Below, piece by piece: positions 7,353 to 17,118 of a stretch of DNA of 64,000 nt. The stretch is from Chryseobacterium lacus (lineage in GTDB: Bacteria; Bacteroidota; Bacteroidia; Flavobacteriales; Weeksellaceae): contig NZ_QPIE01000001.1 in NCBI RefSeq assembly GCF_003336205.1, positions 186,001 to 250,000 on the forward strand. Reading direction: 5' to 3'. The position numbers were made by a program, and so were the translations under genes. How positions within the stretch are numbered: the stretch's first letter is position 1; each line of letters opens with the position of its first letter. The notes beneath the pieces were generated by a model. It had not been told where the DNA came from, did no database searches, and was given only the letters and a program-made list of their open reading frames with translations.

Positions 7353-10300
7353 ATGAGACGTTATCTTTTTATTCTTTTTTTATTTCAATCCATCGCGCTT
7401 CTTTTCTCCCAGAAAATAACCATTCAGTGGGAGGGTGCAAAAATTAATGACTTTGGTCATGTAAAAATAAATCTGCCCAGCTTCCGAAATAATGGTTTTT
7501 CATTTGACCAAAATAATATATTTATTCACACCAAACAAAATATCCGTGAAAAAGATATAAAAATTACCAACTTACAATGGGAAAATGTAGCAGAAAGAGA
7601 GCTTTATGACCTGGACAGAAACAACCTTCCGGAGTTTGAAACTACCGATGTTTCCTATGTAAACGGAGAAAACGGCAGAACTGCACTGGTGAGTGTTGGC
7701 TTGTTCAAAAAAATTGACGGGAAAATCCTCAGGCTTTCTTCATTCGAGATGACCGAAACAGAAAAAGGCGGTAGTATGCTCCAGAAAATTGGCAGCACAG
7801 ACAATCCGTTGGCCTCAGGTAATTTTTATAAAATTAAAGTCGACAAGTCAGGGATCTTTAAAATCACCAAAGATTTCCTACAAAGTATAGGCATAAATGC
7901 AGGCAGTGTGAATCCGAAAAATTTAAGAATTTATGGCAACGGTGGCCTTATTCTTCCGGAACACAATCAAAATAAACGATACAGTGCCCTTCAGGAGAAT
8001 GCGATACAAGTAACGGGTGAGGATGATGGCGTTTGGAACGACGGCGATTATGCTCTTTTTTACGCTCAGGGGCCGGACGGATATAATCTTTATAATACCA
8101 CCAACGGAAATGGCTTTAAAAGAACCGATACAAGAACCGACCGAAGCAACAATGTAAAAAATATTTACGAAGATTTTTCTTACTACTTTATTACTTTTGA
8201 CAAAGGACCGGGTAAAAGGGTAACCACCATGGATGCTGCACTTCCAGCGAATCTTATTACCAGGTATGATGAATATCAGGTCATCAATGAAGAAAAGAGA
8301 AACCTTTTGAAATTAGGAAAAGTTTGGGTAGATGACCAACCGTTTACCAATTCTAAATCAGTCAGTATCAACACACTTTCTGCTCCTCTGCCGGGAGAAC
8401 AAGTTCTTTACAGAACGCAGGTGATAGGCTATAAAGCGCAGGGAAATTCGCTGGCTTTTAATATTAACAATCAGAATCCTGCCACGCAAACCATATCTAC
8501 CACCGCCAACACACCAGATTTTGTTCCGATGCGTTTTACCGGAACATTGAATAATGCACAGGGAACCACTTTTACTTTTAACTATGAGCCCAATATTTCT
8601 GTGAACCCTAATGGTACTTTTTATTTCGATTATTTAGAAATTCAGTATAAAGAAAATTTAGCATTTAACGGTAGTCAAATGAATTTCAGGGATTTTTCTC
8701 TGGTGAGTGGATCCGGGCAGACGTATGGATTTTCGGTTTCCAATGCATCTGCAGTGGAGCAAATATGGGATGTGACGGATATTACCAATGCGAACCGAAG
8801 AGTGAACAAAGCTTCCGGAAGCAGTATTTTTAATTTTGGATACATTACCAATAATCCTGACTTCAATAATGAATTTGTCGCTTTTCGTGCAGATGCAGCT
8901 TATCAGCCAACATTTGTAGGAAAAGTGGAAAACCAGAATCTCCAGGCGCTGCAGAATGTAGATTATCTCATCCTCACACGTCCTGAAATGATGATGCAGG
9001 CTCAAAGACTGGCCAATTATCATCAGACAAAAAATAATTTCAACACCCAGATTGTTGATATTCATAAAATATATAATGAATACAGCAGCGGCGGGCAGGA
9101 TCTTACTGCCATCCGAGACTTTGTCACGCATCTCAACACTCCTGCGGGAAGCCTGAAATATGTTTTCATTTTGGGAGATGCTACTTATGATTTCAAACAC
9201 AAAACACCGAACAGTTATAACATCGTACCCAGTTATCAGAGCGAGGAAAGCGGCAATTATGTAACTTCCTTTGTGACGGATGATTATTTCGTAATGACAT
9301 CACCACAAACCACTACTAATTTAGGGTTTGTAATTCCGGATCTTCCGATTGGAAGAATTCCTGCCGCCAATCCTCAGGAAGCCAAAACCATGATAGACAA
9401 GACCTTAGCGTACTATAACAGTTTACCGGGGCAATCTTCCCCTTTCGGGATTTGGCGAATGAAACTGGATTTTGTAGTAGATGATGACAAAGACGGCGGA
9501 ACTCCTTTTCATACTATTATGAATACTGCGTTGGAAGAAGTTTTTGAAGGAACAACAGATAAACCGGAATACAATGTCAGAAAATTATATATGGACGCTT
9601 TTCCCGCAGAAAGCACTGCTGCTGGACAAAGATATCCACAGGTGAACCAAGCGATTGCGAATGATATCGGTAACAGTTTATATTTATTTTATTTCGGACA
9701 TGGCGGTATCAACGGTTGGTCTCAGGAAAGAGTTCTGACTACCAATGAAGTGCAAGGCCTCAATAATTTTTCATCCGTCTACAGCCGATTTCCGTTTGTT
9801 TCCACCATAACCTGTGAATTCACGCTCTGGGATGATCACGATACTTATTCCGTTGGTGAACAATTCATCAAGCATAAAAGCGGCGGAGCGGCTACGATGA
9901 TTACTTCCAGCCGTGCCGTAAACGTAGGATATGGTGAAACTTTTTCCGGCGCTTTCACCAAATCTATTTTTACGCTGAATGCTGCTGAAGATTTTGAAAC
10001 CTTAGGAAATGCTCATTTAACAGCCAAGAAAAATTATGGAGGCAGCAGCGATCACCTGAAGGTAAACTACCTCGGCGACCCTGCAATGAAACTAAGCCGC
10101 CCTAAAAAATTATTATTCATTGATAATATCGAAAGTCCGGTGCCTGGCCAGATAAGAGCTTTGGATTTTGTTAAAATTACAGGGCATATCAACCATCCAA
10201 ACGGAACAGTAAACACAGGTTTCAACGGAAAAGTGATTGTCAATATTTTTGATAAAAGAGTCAATAAAAGCACTTTGAATAATGATGGAAATCTTACTCC

Positions 10301-11234
10301 GATTTTGCATTATACCGAAGAAGGAAGCCCTATTGTAAAAGCTTCCGGAACGGCAGTCAACGGACAATTTACTGTGGAATTTTATGTTCCGAATGATATT
10401 AATTACACGGTTGGAACCGGAAGAATTATCGCTTATGCAGATAATAATGTAGAAGATGTTTTCCAGAACCAACCGTATCAAATTGGTGATATTAACCCGA
10501 ACGGTATTAATGACAATGAACCTCCGAGAGTAAAATTATATATGAATAATACCAATTTTGCTGATGGTGGAATTACCGATCAAAATCCCATGCTTTTAGC
10601 TTGTGTTACCGACGATACCGGAATCAATTCAACTGGAGCCGGAATTGGCCACGATATCATTACCTATCTTGACGGACAAATTATCAACACCACTGTACTG
10701 AATGATTTCTACAATCCGGGCGACGGAAATGGCTGCCTGAATCCTACGCTGGCCGAATACCAGAAAGGAAGTGTTACCTATCCGTTCAGAAACCTTGCTC
10801 CGGGTGAACATACATTAACCTTCAGAGTTTGGGATATTAACAATAATTCTACTACTGAAACGTTAAGGTTTATAGTAAAAGATGAAGCAAGCCAAAATCT
10901 CGTGATCAACAGGCCGCTGAACTGGCCTAATCCGTTTACGGATAAAACCTATATCCATTTTGAGCATAACTGCGACGATATCCTTGACGTCAATGTACAA
11001 ATCTTTACCATCACTGGAAAACTGGTTAAAACGATCAGCCAGACCGTAATGGCAGAACCTTTCCTGCAGGGATTCAGAACTCCGCGCCATTCAATTGGCT
11101 GGGACGGAAAAGATGATTTCGGAGACGCTGTAGGAAAAGGAACCTATATTTTTAAGATATTTGCACGAAGCCAAAATCAGGAGAAATGCAAAGGAGGTGC
11201 TACAGCAATAGAAAAAATGGTATTATTACGATAA
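7353..11234 (+). CDS. porU: T9SS C-terminal signal peptidase (sortase) PorU
   Basis: A 1293-residue secreted protein with a signal peptide (residues 1-20, ending LFSQ) and a gingipain-like C25 peptidase domain in its middle. The catalytic pair is visible as His783 in 'YFGHGGINGW' and Cys821 in 'STITCEFTLWDD'. The C-terminus ends in a T9SS-type domain ('PNPFTDKTYIHFEH ... GTYIFKIFA'). PorU sits on the cell surface with PorV, removes the C-terminal signal of T9SS cargo and attaches cargo to lipid. Its own terminal domain is kept uncleaved in studied homologues. porV follows after 44 bases. The spacer from gldJ (7193-7352) is AT-rich, with a TAATTTG near-match at 7323-7329. Confidence 0.95.
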   Translation: MRRYLFILFLFQSIALLFSQKITIQWEGAKINDFGHVKINLPSFRNNGFSFDQNNIFIHTKQNIREKDIKITNLQWENVAERELYDLDRNNLPEFETTDVSYVNGENGRTALVSVGLFKKIDGKILRLSSFEMTETEKGGSMLQKIGSTDNPLASGNFYKIKVDKSGIFKITKDFLQSIGINAGSVNPKNLRIYGNGGLILPEHNQNKRYSALQENAIQVTGEDDGVWNDGDYALFYAQGPDGYNLYNTTNGNGFKRTDTRTDRSNNVKNIYEDFSYYFITFDKGPGKRVTTMDAALPANLITRYDEYQVINEEKRNLLKLGKVWVDDQPFTNSKSVSINTLSAPLPGEQVLYRTQVIGYKAQGNSLAFNINNQNPATQTISTTANTPDFVPMRFTGTLNNAQGTTFTFNYEPNISVNPNGTFYFDYLEIQYKENLAFNGSQMNFRDFSLVSGSGQTYGFSVSNASAVEQIWDVTDITNANRRVNKASGSSIFNFGYITNNPDFNNEFVAFRADAAYQPTFVGKVENQNLQALQNVDYLILTRPEMMMQAQRLANYHQTKNNFNTQIVDIHKIYNEYSSGGQDLTAIRDFVTHLNTPAGSLKYVFILGDATYDFKHKTPNSYNIVPSYQSEESGNYVTSFVTDDYFVMTSPQTTTNLGFVIPDLPIGRIPAANPQEAKTMIDKTLAYYNSLPGQSSPFGIWRMKLDFVVDDDKDGGTPFHTIMNTALEEVFEGTTDKPEYNVRKLYMDAFPAESTAAGQRYPQVNQAIANDIGNSLYLFYFGHGGINGWSQERVLTTNEVQGLNNFSSVYSRFPFVSTITCEFTLWDDHDTYSVGEQFIKHKSGGAATMITSSRAVNVGYGETFSGAFTKSIFTLNAAEDFETLGNAHLTAKKNYGGSSDHLKVNYLGDPAMKLSRPKKLLFIDNIESPVPGQIRALDFVKITGHINHPNGTVNTGFNGKVIVNIFDKRVNKSTLNNDGNLTPILHYTEEGSPIVKASGTAVNGQFTVEFYVPNDINYTVGTGRIIAYADNNVEDVFQNQPYQIGDINPNGINDNEPPRVKLYMNNTNFADGGITDQNPMLLACVTDDTGINSTGAGIGHDIITYLDGQIINTTVLNDFYNPGDGNGCLNPTLAEYQKGSVTYPFRNLAPGEHTLTFRVWDINNNSTTETLRFIVKDEASQNLVINRPLNWPNPFTDKTYIHFEHNCDDILDVNVQIFTITGKLVKTISQTVMAEPFLQGFRTPRHSIGWDGKDDFGDAVGKGTYIFKIFARSQNQEKCKGGATAIEKMVLLR

Positions 11235-11251
11235 TATTTTAAAATAATTTA

Positions 11252-11259
11252 TATATTTG
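11252..11259 (+). promoter_or_regulatory. Candidate internal -7 box before porV
   Basis: TATATTTG matches TAnnTTTG exactly and lies 20 bases before the porV ATG, in the porU-porV spacer. It would allow porV to be transcribed separately from porU and at a different level, which suits an abundant barrel protein. No -33 TTG is visible. Confidence 0.4.
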
Positions 11260-11278
11260 AAAGATTAAAAATAACTAT

Positions 11279-12448
11279 ATGGATTTTACAAAAAAACTGC
11301 TTTTAGGATTGGGTTTAGGAGCCAGTGTAACGGTTTTTGCACAAGACTTAAGCAAAATCAGGCCTGTACTTACAGGGGCGCCTTTCCTTAGAGTAGCTCC
11401 CGATGCACGTGCAGGAGGTATGGGTGACCAAGGTGTTGCTACCTCCGCTGATGTTTTTTCACAATTCTGGAATGCAGCAAAATATCCTTTCAGCAGAAGT
11501 TTATCCGGCGTTGGGGTGAACTATACACCATATATGGGCAAGCTTACTAACGATGTTTTTTTACTTTACGGTTCCTATTTCAGATTTCTGGGTCAGGAAG
11601 AACGCTCTACTATTTCTGCCAGCCTTTATTATTTCAATATGGGAGAGGTTCAATTAACAAGTTTAACTTCACCCAACGTGGTCAATGATGAAGGGGTCTC
11701 AAAACCTAACGAATTTGCAATAGACGTTGCCTATGCGTTGAGACTTGCCGATTCTTTTTCAATGGCAGTAACCGGTAGATTCATCCGTTCAGATTTTTCA
11801 GGTGGTTTCAATACCGATACTACACTGAAAGCTGCGAATTCTTTCTCTGTTGATATTTCCTCTTATTATACCAGTCCACGTTTCTCCGGTTTAGGCGGAA
11901 TGGACAATAAAATAAATGCCGGATTGGCAGTACAGAATTTAGGCCCGAAACTGGATTATACCGGCGACGAAGAATCCAGAAGTTATCTTCCAACGATGGC
12001 AAGATTGGGTGTAGGATACGATGTTTTCATTGATGATGTCAATCGCATAGGATTCAGTGCAGAAGCTTCCAAACTTCTTGTTCCCGGTGCTGAACTGGTA
12101 AGAATTGACCCAAGAACTGAAAGGCCGATTTATGAAGTTCCTAATGTAGGAGTGCTGGAAGGAGTTGGGAAATCATTCAAAAATCCAAACAGCATTATGT
12201 TTTCGGGTGCATTGGAGTACGCTTATGATAACGCGTTTTTTGTAAGAGGAGGTTATTTCCATGAAAGTGAAGAACAAGGAGCAAGACAGTTTGCTACCGC
12301 CGGTGTCGGATTAAAATACAACGCTTTTTCACTGGATGTCTCTTACTTGCTCAATACGTCGAAACTGAATACAGCATTAGACAATACGTTGAGATTTGGC
12401 CTCACCTGGCATATTGGTGACGACACAATGAACGCCAACGATTATTAA
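11279..12448 (+). CDS. porV: T9SS outer-membrane shuttle protein PorV (LptO)
   Basis: A 389-residue barrel with a signal peptide (residues 1-22, ending TVFAQ). The segment 'PFLRVAPDARAGGMGDQGVATSADVFSQFWNAAKY' near the mature N-terminus is the PorV/LptO hallmark also found in PorQ-like FadL relatives. PorV takes cargo from the SprA translocon by binding its C-terminal domain and delivers it to PorU. It is the last gene of the porU-porV unit, closed by a strong terminator. Confidence 0.94.
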   Translation: MDFTKKLLLGLGLGASVTVFAQDLSKIRPVLTGAPFLRVAPDARAGGMGDQGVATSADVFSQFWNAAKYPFSRSLSGVGVNYTPYMGKLTNDVFLLYGSYFRFLGQEERSTISASLYYFNMGEVQLTSLTSPNVVNDEGVSKPNEFAIDVAYALRLADSFSMAVTGRFIRSDFSGGFNTDTTLKAANSFSVDISSYYTSPRFSGLGGMDNKINAGLAVQNLGPKLDYTGDEESRSYLPTMARLGVGYDVFIDDVNRIGFSAEASKLLVPGAELVRIDPRTERPIYEVPNVGVLEGVGKSFKNPNSIMFSGALEYAYDNAFFVRGGYFHESEEQGARQFATAGVGLKYNAFSLDVSYLLNTSKLNTALDNTLRFGLTWHIGDDTMNANDY

Positions 12449-12469
12449 AAGATAATATAAACACTTTAT

Positions 12470-12495
12470 AAAGCTCCGTAAACGGGGCTTTTTTT
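12470..12495 (+). terminator. Intrinsic terminator after porV
   Basis: AAGCTCCGT (12471-12479) pairs with ACGGGGCTT (12482-12490) with one G-U pair, followed by a run of five further T residues. It ends the porU-porV unit. Confidence 0.88.
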
Positions 12496-12508
12496 GTAAA
12501 AATAAGGC

Positions 12509-12516
12509 TAATTTTG
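12509..12516 (+). promoter_or_regulatory. -7 promoter box for the FUSC gene
   Basis: TAATTTTG matches TAnnTTTG exactly. The predicted transcription start is around 12520, which rules out much longer upstream starts and supports the TTG start codon at 12537. Confidence 0.55.
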
Positions 12517-12536
12517 CATATATATCTCCCATTTTC

Positions 12537-14798
12537 TTGAACTACAAATCCGAAATACAGAAATTCATTACCAGCCAGTATATTTATTCCGGGGCGAGGG
12601 TTGCATTGGCGATCATTATTCCCAGCGTAATTCTGGCTTATTTCGGTTTGCTGAAAGAGTATTTCCTATTTCCGCTGGGAACCAGTTTCGTAGGGCTCAC
12701 GGATATGGCAGGTCCTTTTATCCGAAGAAGAAACTCCCTTATTTTAGCCATCATTTCCTTTCTTACTGTCATCTCTGTTGCGAGTTTCATTCAGGGATAC
12801 CCTGCTTTGGTTTTTTTAGGAATTGTTGTCTTCGGGATGTTTTTCACTCTTTTAGGTGTGTATGGACAAAGATTGGCTGCGGTGGGCGGATTAACTTTGG
12901 TGGTTTTCTCCATTTTTATTGATGTACATTTCTCACAGACTTGGGAATTTAAAAATATAGTCACGTTTATTGCGGGCGGAATATGGTTTTTACTAATTTT
13001 TCTGCTGGTTTCACGACTTCAGCCGTACAAGCTTGCCAGCCAGATGATTGGTGAAAATTATCTGGAGCTGGCAGAATATCTGAAAATAAAAGCGAAATTT
13101 TATCAAAAAAATGCAGATCTGGATGCACTGTATCAGGAAGTGATTTCCAAACAAATCGTGATTAAGAATCTACAGGAGGAAACAAGAGAAATGGTTTTTA
13201 AGACCAGAACCATTGTAAACGAAGCTACCACCACCAGCCGGCTCCTGATGCTGATGTTTCTGGATGCGATCGATTTTTATGAAAAACTGATGACCAGCGA
13301 TCAAAACTATGCGAATTTACACGCTCATTTCGGAAAAACCCCTATCCTTCCTGCGATTCATCGCTTTCTGAATGATCTCGCAGAAGAAGTGACCCATATT
13401 GGAATTGCCTTGCAGAGCGGAACCAAAAGCCATCCTTCGCGAGACATAGATGCGGAACTTCAAAAGGTGTACAATATTTATTTCCATCTGCGCAAAAGAA
13501 AAATGTCAGCGGAAACTTTGGAAAATTTCATGGCGCTTCGGCTCATTCTTTATAGGATAAGTGAGGTGGCCGATGATGTTAAAATTATTCACAAAGTTTT
13601 CTCTCAGGATCTGAGGAATATAAAAAGTCTTTCCTCCGGTCTGGATTATGACAAATTCGTTCCGAAACAGGAACAGCTCAACTCAAGAGTGCTTCTCAAT
13701 AACCTTTCTTTGAAGTCGTCCCATTTCCGGCATGCGGTACGGTTGACGACAGCCTTGCTTATCGGATATGCCGTTTCACTGTTGGGAACATCAGAAATTG
13801 GCCATTCCTACTGGATTCTCATTACTATCGTCGCCATCATGCGGCCCGCTTACAGCACTACAAAACACCGGAATCTGCTGCGGCTTTACGGAACCGCATC
13901 CGGCGCCGTAGCAGCATATCTCCTGCTTATTTTCGTAAAAAATGACACCTTGCTTCTCGGTATTTTGTTTACCTCTATGCTTCTGTGTTTCACTTTATTA
14001 AAAGAAAAATATGCCACTGCTGTTTTCTTCATGACCATCTATATTTTTATCACTTTCAATTTTCTGAATCCCGGAAATGTAAATCTTATTTTCCGTGACC
14101 GGATTCTGGATACCACCATTGCAGGTATTATCGCTGCTGCAGTTTCTTATTTTATTTTACCTGTTTGGGAACATACACAGAACAGTAAATTAATGGAGAA
14201 ATCTACATTGGCTAACCTCAGATATTTCAAAAATGTGATCAAGAAAATAGAATACAAAAGCCCTGATGATGAAGAATACAGAATGAGAAGAAAAGACGCC
14301 ATCATCAGTCTGGCGAACCTTTCCGACAGTTTCCAGCGACTGCTTTCCGACCCTAAGAATCAGCAGAAGAAAATGGAAAGTGTACATCAGTTTGTCACCA
14401 CCTCCCATTTAATTACCGCTTACACTGCTTCGCTGGCGCAGTATTCTCAATCACCTCATCATTTTTCAGAGATTGATTTTGAAAACTGGGAGCGCAAAAT
14501 CCTTGCTGAACTGAGCCACACACTGGATCTGCTGAGCGGCAGAGAAAGCCAACCGGATTCTGATCGGATTTCGATAAAAACGGACGACCGTGTTCAGCAG
14601 CTTTTGGTAAAAAGAAAAGAGGAAATTCTGGAAGAAGAATTCTTTGACCGCCGCGACCCGAGCCGGATATCAAGACTTACCGAACTTACCAGCATTCAGG
14701 AAATATTAGAACTTTTATATGATGTCGCTCTGGAACAAAGGAGAGTTACCGAGAAGTATGCGGTTATAGATGGAGTACATCCTTCGGAGGAATCTTAA
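12537..14798 (+). CDS. FUSC-family inner-membrane protein (YccS/YhfK-like)
   Basis: A 753-residue protein that opens with a TTG codon; no in-frame ATG exists between the promoter box and this point. It has two blocks of about six membrane segments (residues ~15-160 and ~400-545), each followed by a long soluble helical region. The second block holds the fusaric-acid-resistance-like signature 'HSYWILITIVAIMRPAYSTTKHR', close to the YccS pattern. These proteins are proposed aromatic-acid or efflux transporters, but the substrate is unknown. Its last 35 bases overlap the convergent phosphopantetheinyl transferase gene. Confidence 0.82.
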   Translation: MNYKSEIQKFITSQYIYSGARVALAIIIPSVILAYFGLLKEYFLFPLGTSFVGLTDMAGPFIRRRNSLILAIISFLTVISVASFIQGYPALVFLGIVVFGMFFTLLGVYGQRLAAVGGLTLVVFSIFIDVHFSQTWEFKNIVTFIAGGIWFLLIFLLVSRLQPYKLASQMIGENYLELAEYLKIKAKFYQKNADLDALYQEVISKQIVIKNLQEETREMVFKTRTIVNEATTTSRLLMLMFLDAIDFYEKLMTSDQNYANLHAHFGKTPILPAIHRFLNDLAEEVTHIGIALQSGTKSHPSRDIDAELQKVYNIYFHLRKRKMSAETLENFMALRLILYRISEVADDVKIIHKVFSQDLRNIKSLSSGLDYDKFVPKQEQLNSRVLLNNLSLKSSHFRHAVRLTTALLIGYAVSLLGTSEIGHSYWILITIVAIMRPAYSTTKHRNLLRLYGTASGAVAAYLLLIFVKNDTLLLGILFTSMLLCFTLLKEKYATAVFFMTIYIFITFNFLNPGNVNLIFRDRILDTTIAGIIAAAVSYFILPVWEHTQNSKLMEKSTLANLRYFKNVIKKIEYKSPDDEEYRMRRKDAIISLANLSDSFQRLLSDPKNQQKKMESVHQFVTTSHLITAYTASLAQYSQSPHHFSEIDFENWERKILAELSHTLDLLSGRESQPDSDRISIKTDDRVQQLLVKRKEEILEEEFFDRRDPSRISRLTELTSIQEILELLYDVALEQRRVTEKYAVIDGVHPSEES

Positions 14799-15429
14799 AA
14801 TTGATCTGATGCTGTTCTTCAATAATGGCAAAATAAAAATCCTCAATTTTAGTAACGGTGGCGTCGTAAAAGTCTTCAAAATTTTCATCAAAAACACGGC
14901 ATCGAACTTTTGAAAGATCATTTAGACTGAATTGATCCACTTCATAATGCTTTTTTAAAGACCAATATTTGCTGGGGTGCAGTTTGTATAAAGCTTCTTT
15001 GATAACCCAGATTACCGTAAGAAATTCCACCTCATCTTCATTTTCAGTCCATGAAATTTCTGAAGGATGCAAAAACTTGTGTTTGATTCTCAGAATTTTG
15101 GGCATTATCCGCTCAATATCAATCCCTACCCTTTTTTTTGAAATCGCCAAAGACGCAAACGGAAACGAATGGGTGATGGAAATAAAATAATCCTTAGGAA
15201 AAAGATACGGCTGCCCGATGGTTTTATAAAGAATTTTATGTTCCGGAAGCAGCTTCTTCAGCATCTGGCGGATCATCAGATACTCCTGAAGTTTCTTGGG
15301 ATGATAGTTTTCTACTTTGCCGAAATTTTCAGCTTCTATAAGTTCTTCATGATTAAACCGGTCTTGCTCATCATATTTCCAGAAAAGAATTGTCGCATTT
15401 TGATCGGTAAAATCCTGATAGAAGGGCAT
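14764..15429 (-). CDS. 4'-phosphopantetheinyl transferase superfamily protein
   Basis: A 221-residue protein from the ATG at 15429. A longer start at 15483 would add 18 residues with no family similarity. The two signature motifs are present: GIDIE at residues 102-106 (Mg2+-binding) and WVIKEALYK at 141-149 (the WxxKEAxxK motif). It would transfer the phosphopantetheine arm from CoA to a serine on a carrier protein. The Sfp-like length suggests a secondary PPTase rather than AcpS, but no carrier protein or synthase lies nearby. Its 3' end runs 35 bases into the convergent FUSC gene. Confidence 0.8.
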   Translation of the reverse strand: MPFYQDFTDQNATILFWKYDEQDRFNHEELIEAENFGKVENYHPKKLQEYLMIRQMLKKLLPEHKILYKTIGQPYLFPKDYFISITHSFPFASLAISKKRVGIDIERIMPKILRIKHKFLHPSEISWTENEDEVEFLTVIWVIKEALYKLHPSKYWSLKKHYEVDQFSLNDLSKVRCRVFDENFEDFYDATVTKIEDFYFAIIEEQHQINFKIPPKDVLHL

Positions 15430-15710
15430 ATTGCATTGCTTTTTAAACCCTGCAAATTTGCAAAAGTTTAAGCACAAAATCAAAATATTTAATTCATGCT
15501 GATAACGAATGATCCTGAGAATAGCTGAAAAATACTTATCATTTCTTATCCTTCATCATAACCCTGCCCAGCTTTTTTAAATCGCTGACCAGCCTTTTGA
15601 GCACTTGTACTAAATTAGAGAGATGGATGACGGATAAATCAATCTTAGAAAGTGGAAATTACATATTTATTTCCGTAGGAGGAAGGGAAATCAGTTTAAG
15701 GAATTTGTTG

Positions 15711-15718
15711 TATTTTTG
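15711..15718 (+). promoter_or_regulatory. -7 promoter box for ahcY
   Basis: TATTTTTG matches TAnnTTTG exactly, 16 bases before the ahcY ATG at 15735. It falls inside an upstream in-frame extension of the reading frame, which shows that extension is not translated. The short leader leaves no room for a riboswitch. Confidence 0.6.
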
Positions 15719-15734
15719 CACAAATATTAATTCA

Positions 15735-17048
15735 ATGGACACTACAACACAATACATTCCTTATAAAGTAAAAGATATTTCTCTGGCTGAATGGGGAAGA
15801 AAAGAAATCGAACTTGCCGAAGCAGAAATGCCGGGCCTTATGTCGATTCGTGAAGAATACGGACCTTCTCAGCCGCTGAAGGGTGCCAGAATTGCGGGAT
15901 GTCTGCACATGACGATACAGACTGCTGTTCTGATTGAAACGCTGATTGCACTGGGCGCGGAAGTTACCTGGTCTTCCTGTAATATTTTCTCCACTCAGGA
16001 TCACGCCGCGGCGGCTATCGCTGCTGCCGGAATTCCGGTGTATGCCTGGAAAGGGATGAATGAAGAGGAATTCGACTGGTGTATTGAGCAGACTTTATTT
16101 TTTGGAGAAGACAGAAAACCTCTTAATATGATTCTGGATGATGGCGGCGACCTTACGAATATGGTTTTTGACCGTTTTCCGGAACTAACCAAAGACATCA
16201 AAGGCCTTTCCGAAGAAACCACCACAGGTGTTCACCGCCTGTACGAAAGAATGGCCAACGGAACTTTGGTAATGCCTGCTATTAACGTAAATGATTCTGT
16301 AACCAAGTCGAAGTTTGATAACAAATACGGATGTCGCGAATCTGCAGTAGATGCAGTACGAAGAGCGACCGACGTGATGCTTGCCGGAAAAAGAGTAATT
16401 GTTTGCGGATACGGCGATGTAGGTAAAGGAACAGCCGCTTCTTTCAGAGGTGCAGGATCGATCGTTACTGTTACTGAAATCGACCCGATTTGCGCGCTTC
16501 AGGCCGCAATGGAAGGTTATGAAGTGAAAAAACTGGATACTGTTATCGAAACTGCGGATATCATTATCACGACTACCGGAAATTTCAATATCGTAAGAGG
16601 TGAGCATTTCAAAAAAATGAAAGATAAAACCATCGTTTGTAACATCGGACATTTCGATAACGAAATCGATATGAAATGGCTGAACGACAATTACGGTTCT
16701 ACAAAATCTACCGTTAAACCTCAGGTTGATATTTATAACGTAGATGGAAACGACATCATTATTCTTGCAGAAGGAAGATTAGTGAATCTGGGTTGTGCAA
16801 CAGGACACCCGAGTTTTGTGATGAGTAATTCATTCTCGAACCAGACTTTGGCTCAAATTGAACTTTGGACAAACAGCGACGCTTACGAAAATAAAGTTTA
16901 CATGTTACCAAAGAAACTTGATGAAAAAGTAGCGATGCTTCACCTGAAAAAAATCGGTGTGGAACTTGAAACTCTTTCCGAGGATCAGGCCCAATATATC
17001 GGAGTAGAGGTTGAAGGACCTTACAAGCCGGAATATTACAGATACTAA
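15735..17048 (+). CDS. ahcY: Adenosylhomocysteinase (S-adenosylhomocysteine hydrolase)
   Basis: A 437-residue enzyme starting at the ATG at 15735 ([16 protein letters not shown]). The frame is open for 46 codons upstream, but those residues have no family match and contain the promoter box. Hallmarks are the substrate-binding '[15 protein letters not shown]', '[15 protein letters not shown]', the NAD-binding '[12 protein letters not shown]' near residue 222, and the C-terminal 'KPEYYRY'. It splits S-adenosylhomocysteine into adenosine and homocysteine with tightly bound NAD, relieving product inhibition of methyltransferases. It stands alone, followed by its own terminator. Confidence 0.96.
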   Translation: MDTTTQYIPYKVKDISLAEWGRKEIELAEAEMPGLMSIREEYGPSQPLKGARIAGCLHMTIQTAVLIETLIALGAEVTWSSCNIFSTQDHAAAAIAAAGIPVYAWKGMNEEEFDWCIEQTLFFGEDRKPLNMILDDGGDLTNMVFDRFPELTKDIKGLSEETTTGVHRLYERMANGTLVMPAINVNDSVTKSKFDNKYGCRESAVDAVRRATDVMLAGKRVIVCGYGDVGKGTAASFRGAGSIVTVTEIDPICALQAAMEGYEVKKLDTVIETADIIITTTGNFNIVRGEHFKKMKDKTIVCNIGHFDNEIDMKWLNDNYGSTKSTVKPQVDIYNVDGNDIIILAEGRLVNLGCATGHPSFVMSNSFSNQTLAQIELWTNSDAYENKVYMLPKKLDEKVAMLHLKKIGVELETLSEDQAQYIGVEVEGPYKPEYYRY

Positions 17049-17072
17049 GAATTTTCAACTTTAAACAATATT

Positions 17073-17100
17073 TTCTCCGGATGATGTCCGGGGAATTTTT
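17073..17100 (+). terminator. Intrinsic terminator after ahcY
   Basis: TTCTCCGGA (17073-17081) pairs with TCCGGGGAA (17087-17095) with one G-U pair around the loop TGATG, followed by TTTTT. Confidence 0.85.
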
Positions 17101-17118
17101 ATATCTTTAACAAAAAAT

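Noticed and set aside
8658-9200. 180-residue minus-strand reading frame inside porU
   Set aside because: It is an antisense shadow of a well-supported coding region, with no promoter or protein features.
15539-15658. Minus-strand stop-free stretch ending in a lysine-rich tail ([20 protein letters not shown])
   Set aside because: It looks somewhat protein-like but has no usable start codon except one six codons from the end, no promoter, and a stop just upstream. Possibly a gene remnant, not supportable as a gene.
15597-15734. 46-codon in-frame extension upstream of ahcY
   Set aside because: It contains the ahcY -7 promoter box and has no similarity to the conserved AhcY N-terminus; the ATG at 15735 gives the normal length.
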